The translations under genes and the position numbers were made by a program. Source: RPQJ01 sp963754125 (GTDB lineage: Bacteria > Pseudomonadota > Gammaproteobacteria > Steroidobacterales > Steroidobacteraceae). From it: DNA of 64,000 nucleotides. Every line of letters begins with the position of its first letter. Within the stretch, counting starts at the first letter, position 1. The stretch is taken from NCBI GenBank assembly GCA_963754125.1, contig CAVWEX010000014.1:496001-560000 (forward strand), written 5' to 3'. Positions 43,596-53,375 of this stretch are shown piece by piece. The notes under the pieces were generated by a model, which was given only the letters and a program-made list of their open reading frames with translations, was not told where the DNA came from and ran no database searches.

Positions 43596-45556
43596 TCAGC
43601 GGGCCGGCGCCGTGCCATCGGCGCGGACCGACTCGTCCGCGGTGACTCGCTTCGTCCGGTAGCGACGGTCGGTCACGGCCACGATGCCGCCCAGCGCCAT
43701 GATCAGCGCGCCCAGCCAGATGTAACGCACCATCGGCTTGTACTGGATACGCATGCTCCAGGCGCCCTCGCCGAGGTCTTCGCCCATGGCGACGAACAGG
43801 TCGCGACTCCATTTCACGTGGATGCCGGACTCGGTCATCGGGCTGCGCTGCACCCGGTACACCCGCTTCTGCGGGTGCAGCGTGGCGACGAGCGCGCCGT
43901 CGCGAGAGATGGTCACTTCCGACTCGATCGCGTCGAAGTTCGGTCCCTTGACGGGGCGCGTGCTGTTGAACTGGAAGGTGTAGCCCTGCATCTCGACGCT
44001 CTGGCCCGGCTTGAGCGCGATGTCCTTCTCGATGCGATAGGTCTGGGTGACCGTCACGCCGATCGCGAAAACGCCGACGCCGATGTGGGCGATCGTCATG
44101 CCGACCACGCCGCGGGACAGCGACTGCCGCTTGCTGAGTCGCTTGTAAGGCTCATACAGCGACGACAGGATCACCCAGACGCCGGCGGTCAGGCCCACCA
44201 CCGTGCTCAGGTGGAAGGCACCGTAGGCCACGGGCGGCACGATCAGGCCGATCGCCAGCGAGACGGCGAACAGGAGCACGAGCGGCCGCTTGATGTCCTC
44301 GAGGTTCGACTTCTTCCAGACGGAGTGCATGCCGATCGCCATCAGGAACAGCAGCGGAATCGTCGGGATCAGGAACACGACGTTGAAGTACGGCGGCCCG
44401 ACCGAGATCTTGCCCATGTTGAGCGCGTCGAGGAACAGCGGGTAGAGCGTGCCGATCAGGATCAGCGCCGCGGCGACCAGCAGCAGCAGGTTGTTCGCGA
44501 GCAGGAAGGTCTCCCGCGACAGGGTGTCGAAGCCGCCCCGCGTGCGCAGCGCCGGGACCGCGCCACGCGTAGAGCGCGAGCGAGCCGCCCACGCAGATGC
44601 CGAGGAACGCGAGGATGAACAGGCCCCGGCTCGGGTCGCTCGCGAACGCGTGCACCGACACCAGCACGCCCGAGCGCACCAGGAACGTCGCCGAGCAGGC
44701 TCAGCGAGAACGTCGTGATCGCGAGCAGCAGCGTCCAGCTCTTGAAGAGGCCGCGCTTCTCGGTGACCGCCAGCGAGTGGATCAGCGCCGTGCCCACGAG
44801 CCAGGGCATGAACGAGGCGTTCTCGACCGGATCCCAGAACCACCAGCCGCCCCAGCCGAGCTCGTAGTACGCCCACCAGCTGCCGAGCGCGATGCCGATC
44901 GTGAGGAACATCCAGGACACCGTGGTCCAGGGTCGCGCCCAGCGGGCCCACTTCTCGTCGAGCTTGCCTTCCAGCAGGCACGCGACGGCGAACGCAAACG
45001 CCACCGAGAAGCCGACGTAGCCGATGTAGAGCATCGGCGGGTGGATGGCCAGCGCCGGGTCCTGCAGCAGCGGGTTGAGGTCGCGCCCGTCGACGGCGGC
45101 GGGAACGAGGCGCTCGAACGGGCTCGAGGTGAGCAGGATGAACAGCTGGAAGCCGACGCTCACGACGCCGAGCACGCCGATCACGCGGGCCGCGAAGGTC
45201 TCGGGGAGGTTGCGGCTGAACGGGACGACGAGCACGGACCAGGTGGACAGGGCCAGCGCCCACAGCAGCAGCGAGCCCTCGTGGGCGCCCCAGACCGCGG
45301 CGAACCGGTAGAAGGTCGGCAACTCGGAGTTCGAATTGTTCGCGACGTACTGCACCGTGAAGTCGTTCTTGTAGAACGCCCAGCTCAGCACGGCGAACGA
45401 CAGCGCCACGAAGACCCACTGCCCGGTCACCGCGGGGCGCGCCGCCGCCATCCAGCGATGATTGCCGAACTGCGCCCCGGCCAGGCCGAACCACGCCTGC
45501 GCCATCGACAGCAGCACCGCGATGATGAGTGCGAAGAGCCCGAGTTCAATGACCAT
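43596..45556 (-). CDS. ccmF: Heme lyase subunit CcmF (two frameshifts)
   Basis: Large membrane protein that attaches heme to apocytochrome c. The first frame holds the N-terminal helices and the WWD domain (WGGWWFWDPVENASFMPWL), preceded by AIHPPMLYIGYVGFSVAFAF. The frame changes near 44687 (LLG/TFLVRSGVLVSVHAFA) and again near 44560, after which the C-terminal half follows (TFLLANNLLLLVAAALILIG, RGVVGMTIAHIGVGVFAIG). Total 1961 bases, about 653 residues repaired, normal for CcmF. Confidence 0.9.
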
Positions 45557-45586
45557 CCGATTCTCCCCTGCCCGTCCGGGCGGTGC

Positions 45587-46045
45587 TCAGGTGCCGTCGC
45601 CCTGGTTCATGGCCTGCGCGGCGTCCGCGTGCGGCTTCAGGCTGTCCTTCACCTCGGGCGGCATGTAGTTCTCGTCGTGCTTCGCGAGGACTTCCTCCGC
45701 GACGAACAGGTTCTGGTCGGTGAGCTTGCCGCGCGCGATGATGCCCTGCCCCTCGCGGAACAGGTCCGGCAGCACGCCCGTGTAGCTCACGCCGACGGTG
45801 TTGGAGAAGTCGGTGAGCGTGAAGCGCACCTCGAGGCTGCCCGGCTCGCGTTTCACGCTGCCGTTCTCCACCAGGCCGCCGACCCGGATGCTGCGCGTGT
45901 CCGGCGCCTCGCCGGCGAGGATCTGCGTCGGGCTGTAGTAGTACAGCATGTTCTTCTCGAAGGCCTGCAGCGCAAACGCCGTTGCAATGCCGACGCCCAC
46001 GAGAATGGCCGCCACGGTGGCCATGCGCTTCTGTCTAGGTGTCAT
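45587..46045 (-). CDS. ccmE: Heme chaperone CcmE
   Basis: 152 residues. N-terminal anchor after RQKRM, OB-fold domain, and the heme-binding histidine in LAKHDENYMPPEV (HxxxY). Carries heme from CcmC to CcmF in the periplasm. An in-frame ATG seven codons upstream is possible. Confidence 0.95.
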   Translation of the reverse strand: MTPRQKRMATVAAILVGVGIATAFALQAFEKNMLYYYSPTQILAGEAPDTRSIRVGGLVENGSVKREPGSLEVRFTLTDFSNTVGVSYTGVLPDLFREGQGIIARGKLTDQNLFVAEEVLAKHDENYMPPEVKDSLKPHADAAQAMNQGDGT

Positions 46046-46062
46046 CGAGTGCTTCTCCTTGA

Positions 46063-46221
46063 TCATTCCGTGCCGGACCGGCGCCGCGCACTGTCCTGCT
46101 CCTGCGTCTCGCAGCGGCGGGCAGCCGACCAGTTGAGCAGCAGCACCAGGGCCGTTAGACCGTACGAAGTCCAAACATATCCCGCATAACCGCCCATCCG
46201 GAAGAATTCATTCAGGTCCAT
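46063..46221 (-). CDS. ccmD: Heme exporter accessory protein CcmD
   Basis: 52 residues. Pattern MDLNEFFRMGGYAGYVWTSY followed by one membrane helix (GLTALVLLLNW) and a charged tail is diagnostic of CcmD. It lies between ccmC and ccmE, three bases after the ccmC stop, as in all Ccm operons. Stabilises the CcmABC-CcmE complex. Confidence 0.95.
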   Translation of the reverse strand: MDLNEFFRMGGYAGYVWTSYGLTALVLLLNWSAARRCETQEQDSARRRSGTE

Positions 46222-46224
46222 GGC

Positions 46225-46953
46225 CTACCTGCCCTCCTTCAGCCACGACGCATTGCGCTCCCGACGCAGGATCTCGCCGCGCAGGCGTCGCGAGATCGCC
46301 CAGCCGAAATACAGCTGGAAACCCAGGATCATGATGAACAGCGGGTAGAGCATCTCGATCGCGATCGAGGGCTTGTCGATCTTGGTGACGCTCGCCGGCT
46401 GGTGCAGCGTCGTCCACCACTCCACCGAGTAATGGATGATCGGGACGTTGATGACGCCCACGATGGCCAGCACCGCGCTCGCGCGATCGGCCCGCTGCGG
46501 ATCGTCGAAGGACGAGCGCAGGGCCATGTAGCCAAGATACAGGAACAGCAGGATCAGCTCGGAGGTGAGCCGGGCATCCCACACCCACCAGGTGCCCCAC
46601 ATCGGCTTGCCCCAGATGGAGCCGGTGGCCAGTGCCAGGAACGTGAACGACGCGCCGATCGGCGCCGCCGCCGCCGCCGCCGCGTGCGCGAGCTTGATGC
46701 GCCAGATGAGTCCCACCGCGGCAGCGATGGCCATGACCACGTAGATGAACATGGACATCCAGGCGCTCGGAGCGTGCACGTACAGGATGCGGAAGGCGTC
46801 TCCCTGCTGGTAGTCGGCCGGCGCCTTCACCAGTCCCCACCACGTGGCGAGCAGGATCGTGGCGAGCGCCGGCCACCCGAACCAGGGGGCCAGCGTCCCG
46901 AGCAGCCGGTACGCGTGCGGCGGTGAGGCGAATTTATGAAACCAGAGCCACAT
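46225..46953 (-). CDS. ccmC: Heme exporter protein CcmC
   Basis: 242 residues, six membrane helices, WWD domain WGTWWVWDARLTSELILLFL and two conserved histidines (YVHAPSAWM, IHYSVEWW). Loads heme onto CcmE. A run of seven alanines from a GCC-repeat (about 46664-46682) follows LAH between two helices. Confidence 0.96.
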   Translation of the reverse strand: MWLWFHKFASPPHAYRLLGTLAPWFGWPALATILLATWWGLVKAPADYQQGDAFRILYVHAPSAWMSMFIYVVMAIAAAVGLIWRIKLAHAAAAAAAPIGASFTFLALATGSIWGKPMWGTWWVWDARLTSELILLFLYLGYMALRSSFDDPQRADRASAVLAIVGVINVPIIHYSVEWWTTLHQPASVTKIDKPSIAIEMLYPLFIMILGFQLYFGWAISRRLRGEILRRERNASWLKEGR

Positions 46954-46987
46954 GGATTGTCTTGCCTGTTTCGTCCAATCGTCGGGT

Positions 46988-47674
46988 TCAGTTCTCGACG
47001 CTGATGCGGATCGCCGCCGACATGGCGAGCGGACCGAGGCTGAGCGTGAGGAAGAAGATGGCCGCGAGCAGCTGCAGCGGCCCGGCCGGCGACTCGCCGT
47101 CCATGGCCATGCCGACGGCCCGCGACCCGAAGATCAGCAGCGGCATCGCCAGCGGCAGCACCAGCAGGGAGAGCAGCACGCTGCCGCGGCGGACCCCGAC
47201 GGTCAGGGCCGCGCCGATGCCGCCGAGGATGCTCAGGGTGGCGGTGCCGAGCAGCAGCGAGGCGACGAGCGCGCCCCAGGCGTCGAACGGCAGGCCGAGC
47301 GCCGTGCCCACCACCGGCGACATGATCACGAGCGGCAGCCCCGTCAGCACCCAGTGCGAGGCGACCTTGGCCAGGAGCAGCCAGCCGAGCGGCTGTCCGG
47401 AAAGCACCCATTGTTCCATGGTGCCGTCTTCGACATCGGATCGGAACAATGATTCCAGCGCGAGCAGCGACGCGAGCAGTGCCGCCACCCAGACCACCCC
47501 GCCCGAGATCACGCGCAGTTGCGACAGGTCGGGCGTCGTTGCAAGCGGGAACAGCGTGGTGACGACGACGTAGAAGATGAGCGGCTGCGCGACCTCGTCC
47601 CAGCGGCGCCAGGCCAGGGTGAGGTCGCGGCGGAAGACGAGGTTGGCGGCGGCGGTCGTGGCGGCGCGACGCAT
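46988..47674 (-). CDS. ccmB: Heme exporter permease CcmB
   Basis: 228 residues, six membrane helices. FRRDLTLAWRRWDEVAQPLI at the N-terminus, LEQ-type ESLFRSDVEDGTMEQWVLSG and VLPLAMPLLIFGS. Permease of the CcmAB ATP-dependent unit that frees holo-CcmE. The ATG overlaps the ccmA stop. Confidence 0.95.
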   Translation of the reverse strand: MRRAATTAAANLVFRRDLTLAWRRWDEVAQPLIFYVVVTTLFPLATTPDLSQLRVISGGVVWVAALLASLLALESLFRSDVEDGTMEQWVLSGQPLGWLLLAKVASHWVLTGLPLVIMSPVVGTALGLPFDAWGALVASLLLGTATLSILGGIGAALTVGVRRGSVLLSLLVLPLAMPLLIFGSRAVGMAMDGESPAGPLQLLAAIFFLTLSLGPLAMSAAIRISVEN

Positions 47675-48318
47675 CAGCTGAGTTCCAGGCGCCGCAGGAA
47701 CGGCTCATCGTCGAGCAGGCGCTGGTGGGCCGCCGCGAGCGCGAGCCCGCCGCGCCCGACGTGCTCCCGCACGAGGTCCTCCACCAGGTCCACGCCTGCG
47801 ACGTCGAGGTTCGTGACCGGCTCGTCGAGGATCCAGAGGATGGCCCCGGAAACGAGCAGGCGCGCCAGCGCGAGTCGCCGCTTCTGGCCGGCCGACAGCG
47901 ACCGGGACGCGAGATCGCCCCGCGAAAGGATGCCCACGCGGTCCAGCGCCGCGTCGATGTCGGCGTCCGTCAGCGACTCCCGGAGCCCGGCCAGGAACCG
48001 GAGGTTCTCCCGCGCGGTGAGGTCGGCCTTCAGCGAGTTGAGGTGGCCGAGGTAGGTCATGTCCGCGTGGTATTCGTCGTTCGAGCCGTCCACGGACTTG
48101 CCGCGCCATTCGACCGTACCGGTCTCGGCCGGCAACAGGCCGCAGACCACCCGGATGAGGGTCGTCTTGCCGACCCCGTTGGGGCCCGTGAGCTTGAGGA
48201 ACTCGCCCTCACGCAGGGAGAACGACACGTCCCGAAGGATGTGCCGGTCACCTCGCCACACGTTGATCGCTCGACCCTCGAGCCGGGCCCCGTCGGGCAA
48301 CATCCATCCTCCGCGCAT
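47674..48318 (-). CDS. ccmA: Heme exporter ATPase CcmA
   Basis: 214 residues. Walker A TGPNGVGKTTLIRVVCG, signature LSAGQKRRLALARLL, Walker B WILDEPVTNLD. First gene of the ccm operon, 74 bases after the mccA stop; that gap is T-rich on the minus strand and probably holds the ccm promoter. An ATG at 48303 is an alternative start. Confidence 0.95.
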   Translation of the reverse strand: MRGGWMLPDGARLEGRAINVWRGDRHILRDVSFSLREGEFLKLTGPNGVGKTTLIRVVCGLLPAETGTVEWRGKSVDGSNDEYHADMTYLGHLNSLKADLTARENLRFLAGLRESLTDADIDAALDRVGILSRGDLASRSLSAGQKRRLALARLLVSGAILWILDEPVTNLDVAGVDLVEDLVREHVGRGGLALAAAHQRLLDDEPFLRRLELS

Positions 48319-48392
48319 GGTTATCCGAGGCAGTCGCCCGGAACATGGCCCGCGCGGCGACTAAGTGGCCGCGAAGTCTAACAAAATGAAAA

Positions 48393-50406
48393 TCACTCCG
48401 GGTCTGCGACTTCCCGCAGGGACGCGGCTTCCCGGGGCTCGAGAACGACCAGTTCCACCCCCTCCTCTACGCGATCACCGGGCTTGACCGCGACGACGGA
48501 GACCGTTCCGTCCCACGGCGCACTCAGGGAGTGCTCCATCTTCATCGCCTCGAGCACCACCAGCACCGCCCCGGTCTCGACCCGATCGCCGGGCCGGGCA
48601 CGCACGTCGAGGACGAGGCCAGGCATCGGCGAGCGCAGGTGGCCCTCGTGCTCGGCCGATGCGTGGTGCTCTGCGCCGGTGTCCTCGGCGAACTCGAATC
48701 GCAGGCACTGGCGCCGCAGCACGAAGCCGTCCTCCAGCCGCTCCACGCGTGCCTCGAACGGCTCACCGTCGATCCGGACCGCGATGCGTCCGTCCGCGTT
48801 CGCGACGGACTCGAGCAGGTGGTGCCGGCCGTCCAGTTCGACCTGCAGGTCCGGGCCGAGCGGCTCCAGGCGCAGCCAGCGTCGCTCCTCACCGAGCCGC
48901 AGCGGGAGGCGAAGCGCCGCCGGCGCATTGAGGCGGAATCCGCCGTGGCCGCTCCAGGGCGTGCCGCGGCTTTCGACGGTTCCGGAGCCGGCGAGCCCGA
49001 TCGTCGAGCCCGCGGCCGCCGCGATCAGCCACGCCGTGGTGCGATCCGCAGCCGTGGCGCCGCTCACCGGCACCCCGGTCTCTAGCAGTCGGGTGCTCAC
49101 GTCGCCGCTCCGGACCGCGTCCGCACCGAGGATTTCCCAGAGGAACCGGGTGTTGGTGCGCAGGCCGTCCACGTCGGTGTGCTCGAGCGCGGCTCGCAGG
49201 CGGTCGATGGCCTCGAGGCGATCCGCGCCCCACGCGATCACCTTGGCCAGCATCGGGTCGTAGTGGATCGAAACCTCGTCGCCCTCGCGCACGCCGGTGT
49301 CGACCCGCACGTGCTCGTGGTCCACCGGCAATCGCAGGCGGCCGATGCGCCCCGTGGACGGCAGGAAGCCGCGCTCGGGGTCCTCGGCATACAGCCTGGC
49401 CTCGATCGCGTGTCCACGCTGCACGACCTGCTCCTGCCGCAGCGGCAGGGGCTCGCCGTCCGCGACACGCAGTTGCCACTCGACGAGGTCGAGCCCGGTG
49501 ATCATCTCGGTGACCGGGTGCTCGACCTGCAGGCGCGTGTTCATCTCGAGGAAGTAGAACTCGCGGCCGTCGTACAGGAACTCGACCGTGCCCGCGCCGA
49601 CATAGCCGACGGCACCGCGCCGCGGCGACGGCGGCCTCGCCCATCGCGGCGCGCGTCCCTGGCGCGAGGTCCGGTGCCGGCGCTTCCTCGATCACCTTCT
49701 GGTGGCGCCGCTGCAGCGAGCAGTCGCGCTCGAACAGGTGCACGGCGCCGCCGTGGGTGTCGGCGAATACCTGGATCTCGACGTGCCGGCCCTTCTCGAC
49801 GAAGCGCTCGAGAAGCAGCCGCGGATCCCCGAACGCTTTCAGCGCCTCGCGCCGGGCGCCCGCGAGCGCCTCGCCGAGCTCGCCGGCCGTCCGCACGATA
49901 CGCATGCCCTTGCCGCCGCCGCCCGCGGTCGGCTTTACGAGCAACGGGAACCCCAGCCGGAGCGCCGCGGCCCCGAGCGCACCGTCGGACTGGTCCTCCC
50001 CGTCGTAGCCCGGCAGCACCGGGACGCCGGCGGCGGCCATCAGCTGCCGCGCCTCGCTCTTCGAGCCCATTCGATCGATCGCCTCGGCCGGCGGACCGAC
50101 GAATACGACGCCCGCCGCGCGGCAGGCGCGTGCGAAGGCTGCGTTCTCGGACAGGAATCCGTAGCCCGGGTGGATCGCCACGGCGCGCGTCTCGCGGGCC
50201 ACCCTCAGGATGCCGTCCACGTCGAGATAGCTCCGACGGGCCTCGGCGGGCCCGATCTCCACCGACTCGTCCGCGAGGCGTGCATGCAGCGCGCCGCGAT
50301 CGGCCTCGGAGTACACCGCGATCGTGCGCACGCCCATCCGTCGCGCGGTGCGGATAATGCGGCAGGCGATCTCGCCGCGGTTCGCGATCAGCAGGCTGTC
50401 GGGCAT
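48393..50406 (-). CDS. Methylcrotonyl-CoA carboxylase biotin subunit (frameshifted)
   Basis: Biotin carboxylase plus biotin carrier. LLIANRGEIACRIIRTARRM, GYGFLSENAAFA, ATP-binding KPTAGGGGKGMRIV, then a frame change near 49615 and continuation with FLEMNTRLQVEHPVTEM. C-terminal carrier motif EAMKMEHS holds the biotinylated lysine. Length 2014 bases (3n+1), about 671 residues repaired. Together with the upstream carboxyltransferase it should carboxylate 3-methylcrotonyl-CoA in leucine degradation (substrate inferred from the isovaleryl-CoA dehydrogenase in the operon). Confidence 0.88.
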
Positions 50407-50416
50407 GGCGGCCGCC

Positions 50417-52024
50417 TTACATCCGGAAGATGCCGTAGGGCGACTCGCCCTCGTCGGGACGGCAGGTGGTGGTGGCGAGCGCGAGCCGGAGCACCTCGCG
50501 CGTGTCCGCCGGATCGATCACTCCATCGTCCCAGAGCCGGGCGCTCGCGTAGAACGGGTGCCCTTGGGCTTCGTACTGGCCGCGGATCTCGGCGCGGAAC
50601 GCGGCTTCCTCGGTCTCGGGCCACTCGGCGGCGCGCCGCTGCAGTCCCTCGCGCTTGACGATCGCGAGCACGGTCGCGGCCTGCTCCCCGCCCATCACCG
50701 AGATGCGTGAATTCGGCCAGGTCCACAGGAAGCGTCCGCCGTAGGAGCGGCCGCACATGGCGTAGTTGCCCGCGCCGAACGAGCCGCCGATGATCACGGT
50801 GAGCTTCGGCACCGAGGCGCAGGCTACCGCGGTGACCATCTTGGCGCCGTCGCGCGCGATGCCGCCGGCCTCGTACTTGCGACCCACCATGAAGCCGGTG
50901 ATGTTCTGCAGGAACAGCAGCGGTACGCGGCGGCGGTTGCACAGCTCGACGAAGTGGGCGCCCTTGAGCGCCGACTCCGAGAACAGCACGCCGTTGTTGG
51001 CGACGATGCCGACCGGGTAGCCGCCGATGCGTGCGAAGCCGCAGACCAGCGTCGCGCCGTACAGGGCCTTGAACTCGTCGAGCTCGGACGCGTCCACGAG
51101 GCGTGCGATCACCTCGCGGACGTCGTAGGGATGGCGGGTGTCGCGCGGCACGATGCCGTAGAGATCCTGGGCGTCGTAGCGCGGCGCGCGCGGTGTCGCG
51201 GGCGCCGGGCGGGAGCCCGCCCGGTTCAGGTGCGACACCAGCCGTCGCGCCATCCACAGCGCGTGCGCGTCGTTGTCGGCGAGGTGATCCACCACACCCG
51301 ATTGCCGCGCATGCACGTCGCCGCCGCCGAGGGTCTCGGCGTCCACGCGTTCGCCCGTCGCGGCCTGCACCAGCGGCGGGCCACCGAGAAAGATCGTGCC
51401 CTGCTCGCGGACGATGATCGCCTCGTCGCACATCGCGGGCACGTAGGCGCCGCCGGCCGTGCACGAGCCCATCACCACCGCGAGCTGCGGGATGCCAAGC
51501 GCCGACATCTGCGCCTGGTTGTAGAAGATGCGCCCGAAGTGGTCGCGGTCAGGGAAAACGTCGTCCTGGCGCGGCAGGAACGCGCCGCCGGAATCCACGA
51601 GGTACACGCAGGGGAGCCGGTTCTCGAGGGCGATCTCCTGGGCCCGCAGGTGCTTCTTCACCGTGATCGGATAGTAGGTGCCGCCCTTCACCGTGGCGTC
51701 GTTGGCGACGATCATGCACTCGAGTCCGCTCACGCGACCGATGCCCGCGACGACGCCGCCCGCCGGTAACCAGTCGCCGTAGAGCTCGTGACCGGCGAGC
51801 TGCCCGACCTCGAGGAACGGTGAACCCGCATCGAGCAGGCGGTCGATGCGATCGCGCACGAACATCTTGTCGCGCGACTCGTGCTGGGCGCGGGCGGCAG
51901 CCGAGCCGCCGGCGGATATGCGGGCGACGAGTTCGCGCAGATCGCCGGCGAGCCGGCGATTGACCTCCGCGTTGGCAGCGAAGTCGGCGCCTGCGCGGTC
52001 GATGCGGGTCTGGATGACGCTCAC
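50417..52024 (-). CDS. Methylcrotonyl-CoA carboxylase carboxyltransferase subunit
   Basis: 535 residues, GTG start at 52024. Crotonase-type fold with VMGSCTAGGAYVPAMCDE, RIFYNQAQMSALGIPQLAVV, FLQNITGFMVGRKYEAGGIA and GGSFGAGNYAMCGRSYGGRF, the pattern of MCC beta rather than propionyl-CoA carboxylase. Ten bases before the biotin subunit. Confidence 0.93.
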   Translation of the reverse strand: MSVIQTRIDRAGADFAANAEVNRRLAGDLRELVARISAGGSAAARAQHESRDKMFVRDRIDRLLDAGSPFLEVGQLAGHELYGDWLPAGGVVAGIGRVSGLECMIVANDATVKGGTYYPITVKKHLRAQEIALENRLPCVYLVDSGGAFLPRQDDVFPDRDHFGRIFYNQAQMSALGIPQLAVVMGSCTAGGAYVPAMCDEAIIVREQGTIFLGGPPLVQAATGERVDAETLGGGDVHARQSGVVDHLADNDAHALWMARRLVSHLNRAGSRPAPATPRAPRYDAQDLYGIVPRDTRHPYDVREVIARLVDASELDEFKALYGATLVCGFARIGGYPVGIVANNGVLFSESALKGAHFVELCNRRRVPLLFLQNITGFMVGRKYEAGGIARDGAKMVTAVACASVPKLTVIIGGSFGAGNYAMCGRSYGGRFLWTWPNSRISVMGGEQAATVLAIVKREGLQRRAAEWPETEEAAFRAEIRGQYEAQGHPFYASARLWDDGVIDPADTREVLRLALATTTCRPDEGESPYGIFRM

Positions 52025-52040
52025 GGTGGTTCCCTCCCCG

Positions 52041-52904
52041 TCAGCCGCGACCGGCCGCGGCCAGGATGCGCTCTGCCTGCCGGACGTGCGGCTTGTCGAG
52101 CATGCCGCCTTCGAAAGCGACGGCCCCGACGCCTGGGGCTGCGCGGAACGCCGCGAGCACCCGTTCCGCCCAGTCGATCTCCTCCGCCGTCGGACTGAAC
52201 GCCGCGTGGATCGGCGCGACCTGCGCGGGGTGGATCGCGAGCTTGCCCGCGAAGCCCTGCCGTCGCGAGTCGCGGGCGCGCCGCTCGACCGCGGCTGCGT
52301 CGCGGAACTCCGTGTCCACGGTGTCGTAGGCATGAACGCCCGCTGCGGCCGCAGCGAGCAGGCAGAACGAGCGCGCCAGCGCGTAAGTGAGCTCGTACTC
52401 GCCGTCGGGCGTCCTGTTGCGCGCCGCGCCGACGTCGGCCGCGAGGTCCTCGGCACCCCAGGTGAGTCCGGCCACGCGCGCGGGCAGCGCGGTGAACGTG
52501 GCCGCCTTGAGCAGGGCACCCGCGCTCTCCGTGATCAGCGGCATGAGCCGGATGCTGCCGGGCGCGAAGCCGCAGCGCGCCTCCAGGCTCTCGAGCCAGT
52601 GATGCACCCGGTGCACGTCCGCGCCGTCGCGAGCCTTGGGCAGCACGATTCCGTCCGGCCGGCCGACGATGACCGCCGCGAGGTCCGCGAGCGCATCGTG
52701 CGAGTCGACCGGGTTGATGCGCACCCACAGCGGCACGGCGCGTTCGGCGGTGGCGAGCCACTGCGCGATCGCCGCCCGCGCCTCGGGCCGACGCTCCGCC
52801 GTCACGGCGTCCTCGAGATCGAGGATCACGGCATCGGCCCCGCTCGTGGCCGCCTTCGTGAAGCGCTCGGGACGGTCGCCCGGGACAAACAGCATCGAGC
52901 GCAT
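52041..52904 (-). CDS. CitE-like beta-hydroxyacyl-CoA lyase
   Basis: 287 residues, HpcH/HpaI aldolase superfamily. SMLFVPGDRPERFTKAATSG, DAVILDLEDAVTAERR (Mg-binding Glu/Asp), LWVRINPVDS, GLTWGAEDLAADVG and GKLAIHPAQVAPIH. No citrate lyase CitD/F genes are near. In an isovaleryl-CoA/MCC operon, and next to a MaoC gene, it most likely cleaves HMG-CoA, as Rv2498c does in Mycobacterium. ATG shares one base with the maoC stop. Confidence 0.85.
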   Translation of the reverse strand: MRSMLFVPGDRPERFTKAATSGADAVILDLEDAVTAERRPEARAAIAQWLATAERAVPLWVRINPVDSHDALADLAAVIVGRPDGIVLPKARDGADVHRVHHWLESLEARCGFAPGSIRLMPLITESAGALLKAATFTALPARVAGLTWGAEDLAADVGAARNRTPDGEYELTYALARSFCLLAAAAAGVHAYDTVDTEFRDAAAVERRARDSRRQGFAGKLAIHPAQVAPIHAAFSPTAEEIDWAERVLAAFRAAPGVGAVAFEGGMLDKPHVRQAERILAAAGRG

Positions 52905-53365
52905 CAGGCCGCCGCCTTGCGCTTCATGAGTGCGGTGCGCTTGCAGCTGGCGACCTGCTCGCCCCGCTGGTTGTAGCAGCGGTGCACGAACACCACGATC
53001 CCGGCATCGGGCCGCGAGCGGCTCTCGCGCATCTCGTGGACCACGGTTTCCGTTCGCAGCGTGTCGCCCGGGAACACGGGCTTCGGGAAGCGAACTTCGT
53101 CCCAGCCGAGATTGGCGATGGTGGTGCCGAGCGTCGTGTCCGCCACGGAGACGCCGACCATCAGGCTCAACGTGAAGCAGCTGTTGACGATGCGGCTGCC
53201 GAACTCCGTGCCCTTCATGTACTCCTCATCGAGGTGCAGCGCCGCCGGGTTGTGGCTGAGCGCGCTGAAGATGAGGTTGTCCGATTCCGTGACGGTGCGC
53301 CTGAGCGCGTGCTCGAAGCGCATCCCCGGCGTGAATTCCTCGTAGTACAGGCCACCCATCGCCAT
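52904..53365 (-). CDS. MaoC-family hydratase (mesaconyl/methylglutaconyl-CoA type)
   Basis: 153 residues, hot-dog fold. The motif ALSHNPAALHLDEEYMKGTE followed by FGSRIVNSCFTLSLMVGVSV and ANLGWDEVRFPKPVFPGDTL follows the mesaconyl-CoA hydratase/Rv2499c type, which lacks the usual Asp of the D-x-N-P-x-H motif. Predicted to hydrate 3-methylglutaconyl-CoA to HMG-CoA. An ATG at 53359 is an alternative start. Confidence 0.82.
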   Translation of the reverse strand: MAMGGLYYEEFTPGMRFEHALRRTVTESDNLIFSALSHNPAALHLDEEYMKGTEFGSRIVNSCFTLSLMVGVSVADTTLGTTIANLGWDEVRFPKPVFPGDTLRTETVVHEMRESRSRPDAGIVVFVHRCYNQRGEQVASCKRTALMKRKAAA

Positions 53366-53375
53366 GGCGCGCGCC

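Noticed and set aside
43596..45556. Programmed frameshifting in ccmF
   Set aside because: Two shifts without a slippery heptamer, in a window full of similar shifts; CcmF is a single open frame elsewhere.
52041..52904. Citrate lyase beta subunit CitE
   Set aside because: No citD, citF, citC or citG genes nearby; the operon is for leucine degradation.
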